Shown: in pieces, positions 18,797 through 29,881 of the stretch | Position numbering within the stretch: the first letter of the stretch is position 1 | How the letters are laid out: every line of letters begins with the position of its first letter | Origin: Acidovorax sp. 69 | GTDB taxonomy: Bacteria; Pseudomonadota; Gammaproteobacteria; Burkholderiales; Burkholderiaceae_C | DNA length: 64,000 nt | Assembly: GCF_002797445.1 (NCBI RefSeq) | Contig: NZ_PGEP01000001.1 | Span: forward strand, 805,001-869,000 | Direction: 5' to 3' | Notes under the pieces: model-generated | What the model saw: only the letters and a program-made list of their open reading frames with translations | What the model was told of the DNA's origin: nothing | Database searches by the model: none | Translations under genes and position numbers: made by a program

Positions 18797-19860
18797 GGGT
18801 AGGGGGGTTGGCTGGTCGGGTGCTGTCCCGCAGCTTGGCTGGGGTGTTGCCCGGCGTGGGCATCATCTGCGCGCTGACCACTGTGCATGTCATTCCGGCA
18901 GTAGTGAATCTCTATGGTCGAGTGGACGATTTCCTCGTGCACGGACAACCGTTCGCGCACCACCTCCGGTGTCAGCATGTGGTCATGGGTGACCACCGTC
19001 ATAGCGCATGAATAAACCTGTTTGCCAACACGCCAGACATGCAAGTCGGTGATTTTTGTGTGATTGACTTCTTGTTCTGTTTCAACCACCTCGCGAATCT
19101 CTTCGACCACAGGGTGATCCATCTCACGGTCCAGCAGTACCTTGCCTGTGTCGGAAATGAGGCCCTTTGCCCAGATAGCGACCAGCACGGCGCCGATGAC
19201 TCCCATGAATGGGTCGAGCCAAGACCAGCCGAAGAACCAGCCACCGAAGAGGGCCGCGATAGCCAGCACCGATGTTGCGGCATCGGCGATCACATGGATG
19301 TAGGCGGACTTGAGGTTGAGGTCGTGGTGGTGGCCGTGGTGTGACGCCTGCTGGCTGTGTGCGTGATCTTGCTGGTGGCCATGTCCATGGTGATGCGCCT
19401 TGCCAAGGATCAGTGCACACACCACGTTGACCAGCAGCCCAAGAATGGCAACCACGATGGCCTCCTTGTACTGGATCGGTTGCGGCGAGAGGATGCGTTC
19501 AACCGACCCGACCAGCATCATCACTGCCACGCCCAACAAAAAAATGGCGCTGGCAAATCCACTCAGGATTTCGATCTTCCAGGTACCAAAGGCAAAGCGC
19601 GGGTCTTGGGCGTAGCGCCGGGCGGTTCCATAAGCTACCGCCGACAGGCCGATGGCTACGGCATGGGAACTCATGTGCCAGCCGTCTGCCAGCAAGGCCA
19701 TTGAGTTGAACCACCATCCGGCGGCAATTTCGACCACCATGGTGATGGCAGTGATCCACATCACCACACGCGTGCTGCGTTCGGCTGCGTCGTTGCCAGT
19801 GTCAAACACGTGATCGTGGACCCAGCGGGAGAGGTTTTCGGTATGCACAGTCGTTCTCAC
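18793..19860 (-). CDS. dmeF: Cation diffusion facilitator, Co/Ni/Cd efflux (DmeF-like)
   Basis: A 355-residue CDF transporter. Six predicted membrane segments include VMWITAITMVVEIAAGWWF and FASAIFLLGVAVMMLVG. The metal sites LADGWHMSSHAVAIG and HVIADAATSVLA (Asp/His pairs) are in helices 2 and 5, and a histidine-rich cytosolic loop (HHHGHGHQQDHAH and HHGHHH) lies between helices 4 and 5. The C-terminal cytosolic domain includes HTKITDLHVWRVG. It would export divalent metal, most likely Co2+ or Ni2+, from the cytoplasm. It overlaps the repressor gene and the GST gene by 4 bases on each side, indicating translational coupling. Confidence 0.92.
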   Translation of the reverse strand: MRTTVHTENLSRWVHDHVFDTGNDAAERSTRVVMWITAITMVVEIAAGWWFNSMALLADGWHMSSHAVAIGLSAVAYGTARRYAQDPRFAFGTWKIEILSGFASAIFLLGVAVMMLVGSVERILSPQPIQYKEAIVVAILGLLVNVVCALILGKAHHHGHGHQQDHAHSQQASHHGHHHDLNLKSAYIHVIADAATSVLAIAALFGGWFFGWSWLDPFMGVIGAVLVAIWAKGLISDTGKVLLDREMDHPVVEEIREVVETEQEVNHTKITDLHVWRVGKQVYSCAMTVVTHDHMLTPEVVRERLSVHEEIVHSTIEIHYCRNDMHSGQRADDAHAGQHPSQAAGQHPTSQPPYP

Positions 19861-20135
19861 TTGATATAGGCGCGCAACACATCGATCAGCTCGTTGGCGC
19901 CCTGCGATCGTTCCGCATCGTTGGTTATCGTTGGACTGGCGATATGGGTGTGCACATGCTGTTCAAGCACCTCCGTCATCAGCCCGCCCATCGCCCCACG
20001 CACGGCGGCGATTTGGTGAAGGATGTCTGCGCAACCCTTTTCTGCATCGAGCGCGCGCTCCAGGGCCTCGACCTGCCCCCGGATACGACGCACTCTAGCC
20101 AGCAGCTTTGGTTTTTGATGGATAGTGTGAGTCAT
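19857..20135 (-). CDS. dmeR: CsoR/RcnR-family metal-sensing repressor (DmeR-like)
   Basis: A 92-residue all-helical repressor of the RcnR/FrmR family. The first helices include KPKLLARVRRIRGQVEALER and the core is AEKGCADILHQIAAVRGAMG. The potential metal ligands are His3, Cys35, His60 and His64, the same positions used by the Co/Ni sensor RcnR, so Co2+/Ni2+ sensing is likely. The gene precedes the transporter and shares a 4-base overlap with it. A G-tract operator lies 12 bases upstream (20147-20170). Confidence 0.93.
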   Translation of the reverse strand: MTHTIHQKPKLLARVRRIRGQVEALERALDAEKGCADILHQIAAVRGAMGGLMTEVLEQHVHTHIASPTITNDAERSQGANELIDVLRAYIK

Positions 20136-20146
20136 GTGAATTCAAA

Positions 20147-20170
20147 ATATGACATAGGGGGGTAGAGTAT
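20147..20170 (-). promoter_or_regulatory. Putative DmeR operator/promoter with G-tract
   Basis: On the plus strand the sequence reads ATATGACATAGGGGGGTAGA followed by GTAT; seen from the dmeR strand this is a C-tract flanked by AT-rich arms. CsoR/RcnR-family repressors bind inverted repeats built around G/C tracts, and this lies immediately upstream of dmeR, so autoregulation of the dmeR-dmeF-gst operon is inferred. Confidence 0.65.
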
Positions 20171-20211
20171 TTTAAGGGGCGGCTTATCTGCCAGGATGCG
20201 ACGTTCTGGCG

Positions 20212-21324
20212 CTATACCCGCACCGCCCTCCGAAACTCCGCAGGCGATTGCCCCGTCCACCCCCGGAACGCCCGGATAAAACTCTTCTCATTCACAAACC
20301 CCGCTGCCTCGGCCACCTGTTTGATGGGGCGTTGCGTGCGGTGCAGCAACTCCACCGCGCGGGTGCGGCGCACCTCGTCTTTCAGGCCCTGCAGCGTGGC
20401 GCCTTCTTCCTTCAGCTGCCGGTGCAGGGTGCGCGGCGACACATGCAGCAGCGCGGCCAATGATTCGGCGCTGTGCTGGGGCAGCGCATGGGCGGGCTGG
20501 CCGGGCAGAGGGGCGCCCAGCAGCTGGCGCACGCGCTGCACCAGCAGGCGGTCGCGGCGGTAGTGCAGCACCGTCAGGGGCAGGGCGTGCTGCAACATCT
20601 GGCGCAGGGCCTGTTCGTCGCGGCGCAGGGGCAGGTGCAGGTAGCGGGCGTCAAAGTACAGGGCGGTGCGCGGCGCGTGGAAGGTGACGGGGCCACGGAA
20701 CAGCACGGCGTAAGCGTCGGCATGGGGCGGCGCATCAAACGCAAACTCGGCCGCGATGAGCGGAATGCGCGAATCCACCAGCCAGCAGGCCAGGCCGTGG
20801 GCATTGCGCAGCACCGACACCAGGCAGAACTCGCGCAGCGCGCCCAGGTCGCGCGCCTCGGTGATCGCCAGGGTGGCGGTGTCGCCAGCGCTAGTGAGGG
20901 TGAGGGCAATGTCGTCCGTCAGCAGCCCATGGTGGCGGCACCAGCGGGCCAGCGCCACCTGCAGCGTGGGCGAGCTGATGCTGGCGCGCGCCAGCATGCC
21001 GTAGCTGCCCCAAGGCAGGCGGCGGCTGAACCAGCCCAGCGCCTCGTCGTCCAGCTCCTGCATGGCTGCGTCGGAGATCTGCTCCATCTGCCAGGCGGTG
21101 ATGTGGGCGCTGTCGTCCTGCAACAGTGGCGGCGCAATTTGTGCCAGGGCCAGGGCGCGCTCGGGGTTCATGCCGCGCTGTGTGTACGCCAGAACAATGG
21201 CGCGCACAAAGGCGATGGGCGTGGCGGCGGGGGCGGTGGCAGACGGGGGCAGGCGGTCTGTAGCGGTAGGGGCAAGCGGTTTCACGCCGCAGAGTGTGCC
21301 AGCCGTGGCACGATTTGCAACCAT
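20212..21324 (-). CDS. AraC-family transcriptional regulator
   Basis: A 370-residue regulator. An N-terminal arabinose-binding-type domain (PF12625-like, with [16 protein letters not shown] and the following helical region) precedes a C-terminal AraC HTH with [20 protein letters not shown] and [20 protein letters not shown]. It is divergent to the acyl-CoA synthetase gene and likely regulates it. The ATG at 21324 (MVANRATAG) was taken because the further upstream ATG would overlap the divergent gene's start by nearly 20 bases; the start remains uncertain. Confidence 0.85.
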   Translation of the reverse strand: MVANRATAGTLCGVKPLAPTATDRLPPSATAPAATPIAFVRAIVLAYTQRGMNPERALALAQIAPPLLQDDSAHITAWQMEQISDAAMQELDDEALGWFSRRLPWGSYGMLARASISSPTLQVALARWCRHHGLLTDDIALTLTSAGDTATLAITEARDLGALREFCLVSVLRNAHGLACWLVDSRIPLIAAEFAFDAPPHADAYAVLFRGPVTFHAPRTALYFDARYLHLPLRRDEQALRQMLQHALPLTVLHYRRDRLLVQRVRQLLGAPLPGQPAHALPQHSAESLAALLHVSPRTLHRQLKEEGATLQGLKDEVRRTRAVELLHRTQRPIKQVAEAAGFVNEKSFIRAFRGWTGQSPAEFRRAVRV

Positions 21325-21431
21325 TGTGTCCACCTGATCGGGGTGCAGGCTTCTATGCTTACGCATCGCCGCCCGCAAACCCTGGACCCCTGTGGCCAGG
21401 GCTGGATGACAGAGCCGAGGAGACAACACCC

Positions 21432-23162
<1,731 letters not shown>

Positions 23163-23176
23163 GAGAGCAAGACCGT

Positions 23177-24784
23177 ATGACCATTCTCGACACCCAACTC
23201 AACGCCCGCTCGGCGGACTTTCTGGCCAATGCCGCTGCCATGCGCACGCTGGTGGATGACCTGCGCGCCCAGCTCGACAAGGTGGCCCTGGGCGGCGGCG
23301 ACGCCGCGCGCGCCAAGCATGTGGCCCGTGGCAAGCTGCTGCCGCGCGAGCGCGTGCAGATGCTGCTCGACCCTGGCACTCCGTTCCTAGAGCTTGCACC
23401 GCTGGCCGCGCTGAACATGTACAACAACGATGCGCCCTGCTCGGGGCTCATCGCAGGCATCGGCCGCGTGAGCGGCGTCGATTGCATGATCGTGTGCAAC
23501 GACGCCACGGTGAAGGGCGGCACCTACTACCCGCTCACTGTCAAGAAGCACCTGCGTGCGCAGGAAGTGGCGCAGCAAAACCACCTGACCTGCATCTACC
23601 TGGTGGACTCGGGCGGCGCCAACCTGCCCAACCAGGATGAAGTCTTTCCTGATCGCGACCACTTTGGCCGCATCTTCTTCAACCAGGCCAACATGAGCGC
23701 CATGGGCATCTCGCAGATCGCCGTGGTCATGGGCAGCTGCACGGCTGGCGGCGCCTACGTGCCCGCCATGAGCGACGAGTCCATCATCGTCAAGAACCAG
23801 GGCACCATCTTTTTGGGCGGCCCGCCACTGGTCAAAGCGGCCACGGGCGAGGTGGTGACGGCCGAAGACCTGGGCGGTGGCGATGTGCACACGCGCCTGT
23901 CGGGCGTGGCCGACCACCTGGCGCAGAACGACATGCACGCACTGCAGCTCGCACGCAATGCCGTGCGCAATTTGAATAAAAACAAGGCGGGAGCAGCTGC
24001 TGATCAAGCGCCAATAGCTCCTAAATTCGGAGCGGAAGAGTTGTACGGGGTGATCCCCGTGGACACACGCAAGCCCTTTGATGTGCGCGAGATCATTGCC
24101 CGCATCGTGGATGCGTCAGAGTTCGACGAGTTCAAGGCACGCTACGGCACCACGCTGGTCACGGGCTTTGCGCGCATCGAAGGCATGATGGTCGGCATCA
24201 TCGCCAACAACGGCATCTTGTTCAGCGAGTCGGCCCTGAAAGGCGCGCACTTCATCGAGCTGTGCTGCCAGCGCAAGATCCCGCTGGTGTTTTTGCAGAA
24301 CATCACCGGCTTCATGGTCGGCCGCAAGTACGAGAACGAAGGCATCGCCCGCAACGGCGCCAAGATGGTCACGGCTGTGGCCACGGCGGCGGTGCCCAAG
24401 TTCACCATCATCATCGGCGGCAGTTTTGGCGCGGGCAACTACGGCATGTGCGGCCGGGCGTACTCGCCGCGCTTCCTGTGGATGTGGCCCAACGCGCGCA
24501 TCAGCGTGATGGGCGGCGACCAGGCCGCGGGCGTGCTGGCCACCGTCAAACGTGACGGCATTGAGGCCAAAGGCGGGCAGTGGAGCATGGAAGAGGAAGA
24601 AGCCTTCAAGGCCCCCATCCGCCGCCAGTACGAAGACCAGGGCCACCCCTACTACGCCACCGCGCGCCTGTGGGACGACGGCGTGATCGACCCCGCCGAC
24701 ACGCGCCGCGTGCTGGCGCTGGGGCTGGCGGCTACGCGCAATGCGCAGATTGAAGACACCAAGTTCGGCCTGTTCCGCATGTAG
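23177..24784 (+). CDS. liuB: Methylcrotonyl-CoA carboxylase, carboxyltransferase (beta) subunit
   Basis: A 535-residue carboxyltransferase, same length as family members. The N-half includes [55 protein letters not shown] and [15 protein letters not shown]; the C-half includes [69 protein letters not shown] and [15 protein letters not shown]. Both oxyanion-hole elements are present. It transfers CO2 from carboxybiotin to 3-methylcrotonyl-CoA. Residues 265-285 ([19 protein letters not shown]) replace the usual short linker between the two crotonase halves and are encoded by a repeat A copy. It starts at ATG 23177. Confidence 0.96.
   Translation: MTILDTQLNARSADFLANAAAMRTLVDDLRAQLDKVALGGGDAARAKHVARGKLLPRERVQMLLDPGTPFLELAPLAALNMYNNDAPCSGLIAGIGRVSGVDCMIVCNDATVKGGTYYPLTVKKHLRAQEVAQQNHLTCIYLVDSGGANLPNQDEVFPDRDHFGRIFFNQANMSAMGISQIAVVMGSCTAGGAYVPAMSDESIIVKNQGTIFLGGPPLVKAATGEVVTAEDLGGGDVHTRLSGVADHLAQNDMHALQLARNAVRNLNKNKAGAAADQAPIAPKFGAEELYGVIPVDTRKPFDVREIIARIVDASEFDEFKARYGTTLVTGFARIEGMMVGIIANNGILFSESALKGAHFIELCCQRKIPLVFLQNITGFMVGRKYENEGIARNGAKMVTAVATAAVPKFTIIIGGSFGAGNYGMCGRAYSPRFLWMWPNARISVMGGDQAAGVLATVKRDGIEAKGGQWSMEEEEAFKAPIRRQYEDQGHPYYATARLWDDGVIDPADTRRVLALGLAATRNAQIEDTKFGLFRM
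23971..24030 (-). repeat. Dispersed repeat A, copy 3, in frame inside liuB
   Basis: The plus-strand sequence starts TTTGAATAAAAACAAGGCGG and ends with GCGCCAATAGCTCCTAAATT. It has the same outer blocks as copy 2 (TTTTGAATGAAAA... and ...AATAGCT...AAATT) but a diverged core with no stop in the reading frame. It lies between the two carboxyltransferase half-domains. Confidence 0.7.
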
Positions 24785-24801
24785 ATCCACAGGGAGCCGC
24801 C

Positions 24802-25311
24802 ATGGACGCCCTCGCCCACTTCACCCTGCTGGCACGCTACAACGCGTGGGCCACGGCGCGCGTGCTCGATGCCGCGCGGGCGCTGCCTGAAGAGGCCTAC
24901 CGGCGCGACGTGGGCCTGTTCTTCAAAAGCATCCACGGCACGCTCAACCATCTGCTGGTGGGCGAGCACCACTTGTGGTTTGTGCGGTTTGCCGAAGGCA
25001 TCTCGCCCAAGGTGGCACTGGACGCCGAACTGGAGCCCGACCGCGAACGGCTGGATGTCCGCCTGCGCGCGGGGGCTGCCCGCTGGGAGCCTCTGATCGT
25101 TTCTTTTGCCCCAGACCGTTGGGACGGCACGCTCAACTACACCACCATGCGTGGCACAGCAGCCTCGCTGCCCTTTGCGGCCACGCTGGCGCATGTGTTC
25201 AACCACGGCACGCACCACCGGGGCCAGATCACCGCCGCATTGACTGCGCTGGGCCAGCCGTGCCCAGAGCTGGATTTCGTCTATTACCTGCAGAACCCGT
25301 CCAAGCCATGA
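24802..25311 (+). CDS. DinB-family protein
   Basis: A 169-residue DinB/YfiT-like four-helix bundle. The metal-ligand histidines are visible in GTLNHLLVGEHHLWFVR and HVFNHGTHHRGQITAALTALG. Members of this family use a mononuclear metal and thiol cofactors and often have unknown substrates. The gene sits between the two carboxylase subunit genes: it is 17 bases after liuB, and its stop overlaps the start of the hydratase gene by ATGA. Its role in leucine degradation is unclear and it may just be an embedded neighbour. Confidence 0.88.
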   Translation: MDALAHFTLLARYNAWATARVLDAARALPEEAYRRDVGLFFKSIHGTLNHLLVGEHHLWFVRFAEGISPKVALDAELEPDRERLDVRLRAGAARWEPLIVSFAPDRWDGTLNYTTMRGTAASLPFAATLAHVFNHGTHHRGQITAALTALGQPCPELDFVYYLQNPSKP

Positions 25312-26093
25312 GCCAGAACCTGTCCATCACCCAAACCGGCGCTGTGGCGCGCATCACGCTCACGCAGCCCGAAATTCGCAACGCTTTTAGCGACGAAGTC
25401 ATTGCCGAAGTCACCGCTGCCTTCACCGATGTCGGCGGGCGTGCCGATGTGCGCGCCGTGGTGCTGGCGGCCGAAGGCCCCGCCTTTTGCGCAGGCGCCA
25501 ACCTGAACTGGATGCGCCGCATGGCCGACTACACGCGCGATGAAAACATCTCCGATGCGGGCAAGCTCGCCGAGATGCTGCGCGTGATCTACGAATGCCC
25601 CAAACCAACAATAGCCCGCGTACAGGGCGATGTGTACGCAGGCGGCATGGGCCTGATGGCCGCGTGCGACATGGCGGTGGCGGTGGACACAGCGGGCTTT
25701 TGTCTCAGCGAGGTGAAGCTGGGCCTCATCCCCGCCACCATCAGTCCCTATGTGATCCGCGCCATGGGCGCACGGGCCGCGCACCGGTACTTTTTGACGG
25801 CCGAGCGCTTTGGCGCGGCGGAAGCGCTGCGCATCGGCTTTGTGCACGAGGTGGTGGCGGCTGAGCAGCTGGACGCCAAGGTCGATGAACTGCTCAAAGC
25901 CCTGACCACCGCCAGCCCCAACGCCGTGCGGGTGTGCAAGAAGCTGGTGCTGGACGTGGCCGAGCGCGAGATCAATGCGGGTTTGATTGCCGCCACGGTG
26001 CAGGGCATCGCCGAGATTCGCGCCAGCGACGAGGGCAAGGAGGGCGTGCAGTCGTTTCTGAACAAACGCAAGCCGGCCTGGTTGTCGGCGTAA
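25308..26093 (+). CDS. liuC: Methylglutaconyl-CoA hydratase (enoyl-CoA hydratase family)
   Basis: A 261-residue crotonase. The oxyanion-hole segments are AFCAGANLNWMRRMAD and VYAGGMGLMAACDMAVAVD, and the active-site glutamate region is CLSEVKLGLIPATISPYV. The C-terminus has RFGAAEALRIGFVHEVV. As part of the liu cluster it most likely hydrates 3-methylglutaconyl-CoA to HMG-CoA. The ATG at 25308 overlaps the stop of the DinB gene by 4 bases. The family annotation is firm; the substrate is inferred from context. Confidence 0.92.
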   Translation: MSQNLSITQTGAVARITLTQPEIRNAFSDEVIAEVTAAFTDVGGRADVRAVVLAAEGPAFCAGANLNWMRRMADYTRDENISDAGKLAEMLRVIYECPKPTIARVQGDVYAGGMGLMAACDMAVAVDTAGFCLSEVKLGLIPATISPYVIRAMGARAAHRYFLTAERFGAAEALRIGFVHEVVAAEQLDAKVDELLKALTTASPNAVRVCKKLVLDVAEREINAGLIAATVQGIAEIRASDEGKEGVQSFLNKRKPAWLSA

Positions 26094-26116
26094 TGCGAAG
26101 CGCGTAAGGATCGAAT

Positions 26117-26836
26117 ATGGACGCTCTCTGGCTGCACATCGTTCAGTGGCTGCACACCGTGGGCCTGCACGTGGATGCGGGCACCGCGCGCGACGTGGCG
26201 GGCGGCATGGCCGAGGTGACCCAAAAGCTCGACATGCCCAGCCTGCTGGCCCTGGCCGCCGCCTTGGGCTGGGCCAGCGGCTTTCGGCTGTATGCCGTGG
26301 TGTTCATCGTTGGTTTGATGGGTGCTGGCGGGTGGCTGGCGTTGCCCGCCGGGCTGCACGTGCTGCAAAACCCGCTGGTACTGGCGGTGGCGGGCAGCTT
26401 GATGTTGGTGGAATTTTTTGCCGACAAGGTGCCCTGGATCGACAGCGCCTGGGACGCCGTGCACACCTTTATCCGTGTGCCCGGCGGCGCATTGCTGGCG
26501 GCGGGGGTGTTCGGCGCGGACAACGCCACCATGGGTGTGATCGCGGGCTTGCTGGGGGGCTCACTGGCTGCCACGTCGATGGCGACCAAGATGACCACGC
26601 GGGCTGCGGTCAATACGTCGCCCGAACCTTTTTCCAACTGGGGCCTGTCGTTCTTGGAGGACGGCCTGGTGGTGGCGGTGGTGTGGTTGGCGACGCAGCA
26701 CCCGGTGGCTTTTGGCATCGTGCTGGTGGTGATGGTGGTGGTTTCGGTGCTGCTGCTGGTGGTGTTGTTCAAATTTCTGCGCGCCGTCGTGCGGCGCTTG
26801 TCCTCATTCTTTTCTGGTTCTGCCAAGGTGGCTTAA
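26117..26836 (+). CDS. DUF4126 membrane protein
   Basis: A 239-residue integral membrane protein with about six hydrophobic segments (for instance LLALAAALGWASGFRLYAVV, ALLAAGVFGA and VAFGIVLVVMVVVSVLLLVV). The motif EFFADKVPWIDSAWDAVHTF with following PGGALLAAGVFG is characteristic of DUF4126. Function unknown. It is directly followed, with no gap, by the biotin carboxylase subunit gene, so the two are co-transcribed. Confidence 0.85.
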   Translation: MDALWLHIVQWLHTVGLHVDAGTARDVAGGMAEVTQKLDMPSLLALAAALGWASGFRLYAVVFIVGLMGAGGWLALPAGLHVLQNPLVLAVAGSLMLVEFFADKVPWIDSAWDAVHTFIRVPGGALLAAGVFGADNATMGVIAGLLGGSLAATSMATKMTTRAAVNTSPEPFSNWGLSFLEDGLVVAVVWLATQHPVAFGIVLVVMVVVSVLLLVVLFKFLRAVVRRLSSFFSGSAKVA

Positions 26837-28864
26837 ATGTTTACAAAAATACTGATCGCCAATCGCGGCGAGATCGCCTGCCGCGTGGCGGCCACTGCAC
26901 GCCGCCTTGGGGTGAAGACTGTTGCGGTGTATTCGGACGCCGACGCCAACGCCAAACACGTGGCCGTGTGCGACGAGGCCGTGCACATTGGCGGCAGCGC
27001 ACCCAAGGAGAGCTACCTGCGCTGGGAGCGCATCATCGAGGCCGCGCAAGCCACGGGCGCGCAGGCCATTCACCCAGGCTATGGGTTCCTGAGCGAAAAC
27101 GAAGACTTCGCCAAGGCATGTGCCAGCGCCGGATTGGTCTTCATCGGCCCACCACCGTCTGCCATCAAGGACATGGGGCTCAAGGCCGAGTCCAAGCAGC
27201 TCATGGAAAAGGCCGGTGTGCCGCTGGTGCCTGGCTACCATGGCAGCGACCAAGACCCCGCGCTGCTGAAGCGCGAGGCCGACCGCATTGGCTACCCCGT
27301 GCTCATCAAGGCCAGCGCCGGTGGTGGCGGCAAGGGCATGCGCGCTGTGGACAAGGCCGAGGACTTTGCGGCAGCGCTCGATTCGTGCAAGCGCGAGGCC
27401 ATCAACAGCTTTGGCGATGACGCCGTGCTGGTCGAAAAATACGTGCTGCGCCCTCGCCACATCGAGATTCAGGTGTTTGGCGATACCCAGGGCAACTGCG
27501 TGTACCTGTTTGAACGCGACTGCTCGGTGCAGCGCCGCCACCAAAAGGTGCTGGAAGAAGCGCCCGCCCCGGGCATGACGCCCGCGTTGCGCCAGCAGAT
27601 GGGCGAGGCTGCCGTGGCCGCCGCTCGCGCCGTGAAATACGTGGGCGCGGGCACGGTGGAATTCATCGTGGAGCAGCCCGGCGGCTATGCCAAGCCCGAG
27701 GACATGAAGTTCTACTTCATGGAGATGAACACCCGCCTGCAGGTAGAACACCCCGTGACCGAAGCCATCACCGGGCTGGACCTGGTGGAATGGCAACTGC
27801 GCGTGGCCTCGGGCGAGCCACTGCCGCTGCGCCAGGACGAACTGCGCATCACCGGCCACGCCATCGAGGCGCGCATCTGCGCCGAAAACCCTGACAACAA
27901 CTTCCTGCCCGCCACCGGCGCGCTCAACGTGTATGCACTGCCCGAGTGCGTGACGTTCGAACGGGGCGCCGTCCGCGTGGATTCCGGCGTGCGCCAGGGC
28001 GATGCGATCAGCCCTTTCTACGACTCCATGGTGGCCAAGCTCATCGTGCACGGCGACACGCGCGAACAGGCGCTGGCGCGTCTGGATGAAGCTTTGGCCC
28101 AGACCCACATCGTGGGCCTCGCCACCAATGTGCAGTTTCTGCGCCGCGTGGCCCGCACCGATGCGTTCAAAAACGCCCAGCTCGACACCGCGCTGATTCC
28201 GCGCGAGCAAGCCGTGTTGTTCCATCAGGAGCCCGTAGGCCTGCCCCTGGCCGCTGCGGCCGCCGTGGCGCAGACCCTGCTGAAAGAACGTGCCAGTGAA
28301 GGCGTAGATCCTTTCAGTCGCCGCGATGGCTTCCACACGCATGGTGTGGTGCAGCGCAGGTTTGAATTTGAATTTGGCGGCGAACACGCCAAGGCCTGGC
28401 TGACCTACGAGCGTGGTGGCAATCTGCACCTGGCGGTGGGCGAGGGCAGTGCCGCCGTGGCCGGGCCGCTGGTGTTTTCGGCACGCGCCGACGGCATCGA
28501 GTTGCAGTATGCGGGCCAGCGCACGCGCGCCGCCGTGTATGCCCAGGGCGAGGTGGACCATGTGTTCACCCCGCTGGGCGCCACGCAGATCACCGCCATC
28601 GACCTGCTGGCGCACTCGGGCGAGGCTGCGGCCGAAGGCGGGCGCCTGACGGCCCCCATGCCCGGCAAGGTGGTGTCGTTTGCCGTGAAGGCGGGCGACG
28701 CCGTGACCAAAGGCCAGCCCCTGGCGGTGATGGAGGCCATGAAGATGGAGCACACCATTGCAGCCCCGGCGGATGGCGTGGTGCAGGAGCTGCTGTACGC
28801 GCCCGGCGACCAGGTCACTGAAGGGGCTGAACTGCTCAAGTTGGTGGTGGCCGAGAAAGCGTAA
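26837..28864 (+). CDS. liuD: Methylcrotonyl-CoA carboxylase, biotin-containing (alpha) subunit
   Basis: A 675-residue biotin carboxylase/carrier protein. It contains the N-terminal biotin carboxylase domain (ILIANRGEIACRVAATARRL, IHPGYGFLSENEDFA, SAGGGGKGMRAV, FYFMEMNTRLQVEHPVTE), a BC-CCP linker and a C-terminal biotinyl domain with the attachment motif EAMKMEH at Lys636. It carboxylates biotin with ATP and bicarbonate, then works with LiuB. Together they form the 3-methylcrotonyl-CoA carboxylase of leucine degradation. The length matches the MCC alpha family (about 660-680). The ATG immediately follows the TAA of the preceding gene. Confidence 0.96.
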   Translation: MFTKILIANRGEIACRVAATARRLGVKTVAVYSDADANAKHVAVCDEAVHIGGSAPKESYLRWERIIEAAQATGAQAIHPGYGFLSENEDFAKACASAGLVFIGPPPSAIKDMGLKAESKQLMEKAGVPLVPGYHGSDQDPALLKREADRIGYPVLIKASAGGGGKGMRAVDKAEDFAAALDSCKREAINSFGDDAVLVEKYVLRPRHIEIQVFGDTQGNCVYLFERDCSVQRRHQKVLEEAPAPGMTPALRQQMGEAAVAAARAVKYVGAGTVEFIVEQPGGYAKPEDMKFYFMEMNTRLQVEHPVTEAITGLDLVEWQLRVASGEPLPLRQDELRITGHAIEARICAENPDNNFLPATGALNVYALPECVTFERGAVRVDSGVRQGDAISPFYDSMVAKLIVHGDTREQALARLDEALAQTHIVGLATNVQFLRRVARTDAFKNAQLDTALIPREQAVLFHQEPVGLPLAAAAAVAQTLLKERASEGVDPFSRRDGFHTHGVVQRRFEFEFGGEHAKAWLTYERGGNLHLAVGEGSAAVAGPLVFSARADGIELQYAGQRTRAAVYAQGEVDHVFTPLGATQITAIDLLAHSGEAAAEGGRLTAPMPGKVVSFAVKAGDAVTKGQPLAVMEAMKMEHTIAAPADGVVQELLYAPGDQVTEGAELLKLVVAEKA

Positions 28865-28927
28865 GCCATGGCGGGGCTCCCCGTGCGCGACAGCGCGCTG
28901 GGGGCAATGCCGTTAGGCTTGGGCGCC

Positions 28928-29848
28928 ATGAAAATCACCTTTTGTTGTACCGATACCAAGGCCGAGCCTTGGCTCCAGGGCCTGGCTGCCGCATTGCCTA
29001 GCGCTGACATTTCCGTGTGGCAGCCCGGCGCCCCGCAGGCCGACTACGCCGTGGTTTGGGCGCCGCCCCAGCAGTTCATGGACGAGCAGCCGGGCCTCAA
29101 GGCGCTGTTCAACATTGGCGCGGGCGTGGATGCCCTGCTCAAGCTGCGCTTGCCACCCAGCGCACTGGTGGTGCGGCTGGACGATGCGGGCATGGCCGTT
29201 CAGATGGCCGAGTACGTGTGCCACGCGGTCATCCGCCACTTCCGTGAGTTCGATGGCTACGAGACCGACATGGCGGCCGGGCGCTGGGGCTACCGCAAGC
29301 CGCGCCTGCGCAGCGACTACCCCATCGGCGTGATGGGTCTGGGCGTACTGGGCGAGCGGGTTGCCAAGGCGCTGGCGCAGTTTGACTTCCCGGTCAACGG
29401 CTGGAGCCGCAGCCCCAAGGCGATTGAGGGCGTGCGCGCCTTTACGGGGGCGGAGCAGTTCAATGACTTTCTGGCCGCGAGCCGCGTGCTGGTCAACCTG
29501 CTGCCCCTCACGCCCGACACGGCCAACGTGATCAACCAAGACACACTGGGCCGCCTGTTGCCCGGCTGTTATGTGATCAACGTGGCGCGCGGCGCGCATC
29601 TGGTGGACGAAGACCTGATTGCCGCCATTGACAGCGGCCAAGTGGCAGGCGCCACACTCGACGTGTTCCGCACCGAGCCGCTGCCCGCAGGCCACGCCTT
29701 CTGGAACCACCCACGCATCACCATCACCCCCCACACCTCCGCGCGCACCCTGCGTGAGGAGAGCATTGCCCAGATCGCGCGCAAGATGGTGGCGCTGGAG
29801 CGCGGCGAGGCCGTGGCAGGCATTGTGAACCCGGCGCGCGGCTACTGA
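28928..29848 (+). CDS. Glyoxylate/hydroxypyruvate reductase A-like dehydrogenase
   Basis: A 306-residue D-isomer-specific 2-hydroxyacid dehydrogenase. Visible are the GVMGLGVLGERVA nucleotide fold, LLPLTPDTANVIN, INVARGAHLVDEDLI and the catalytic histidine in ITPHTSART, with the arginine in VINVARGA and the Glu in FRTEPLP. The closest relatives by layout are GhrA-type glyoxylate/hydroxypyruvate reductases. ATG 28928 (MKITFCC) was chosen over the earlier in-frame ATG because it gives the family N-terminus. It lies 63 bases downstream of liuD and may be co-transcribed. Confidence 0.88.
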   Translation: MKITFCCTDTKAEPWLQGLAAALPSADISVWQPGAPQADYAVVWAPPQQFMDEQPGLKALFNIGAGVDALLKLRLPPSALVVRLDDAGMAVQMAEYVCHAVIRHFREFDGYETDMAAGRWGYRKPRLRSDYPIGVMGLGVLGERVAKALAQFDFPVNGWSRSPKAIEGVRAFTGAEQFNDFLAASRVLVNLLPLTPDTANVINQDTLGRLLPGCYVINVARGAHLVDEDLIAAIDSGQVAGATLDVFRTEPLPAGHAFWNHPRITITPHTSARTLREESIAQIARKMVALERGEAVAGIVNPARGY

Positions 29849-29881
29849 GGCCGCCGGTCCACGCGCTCGCCAGCGTAGAGA

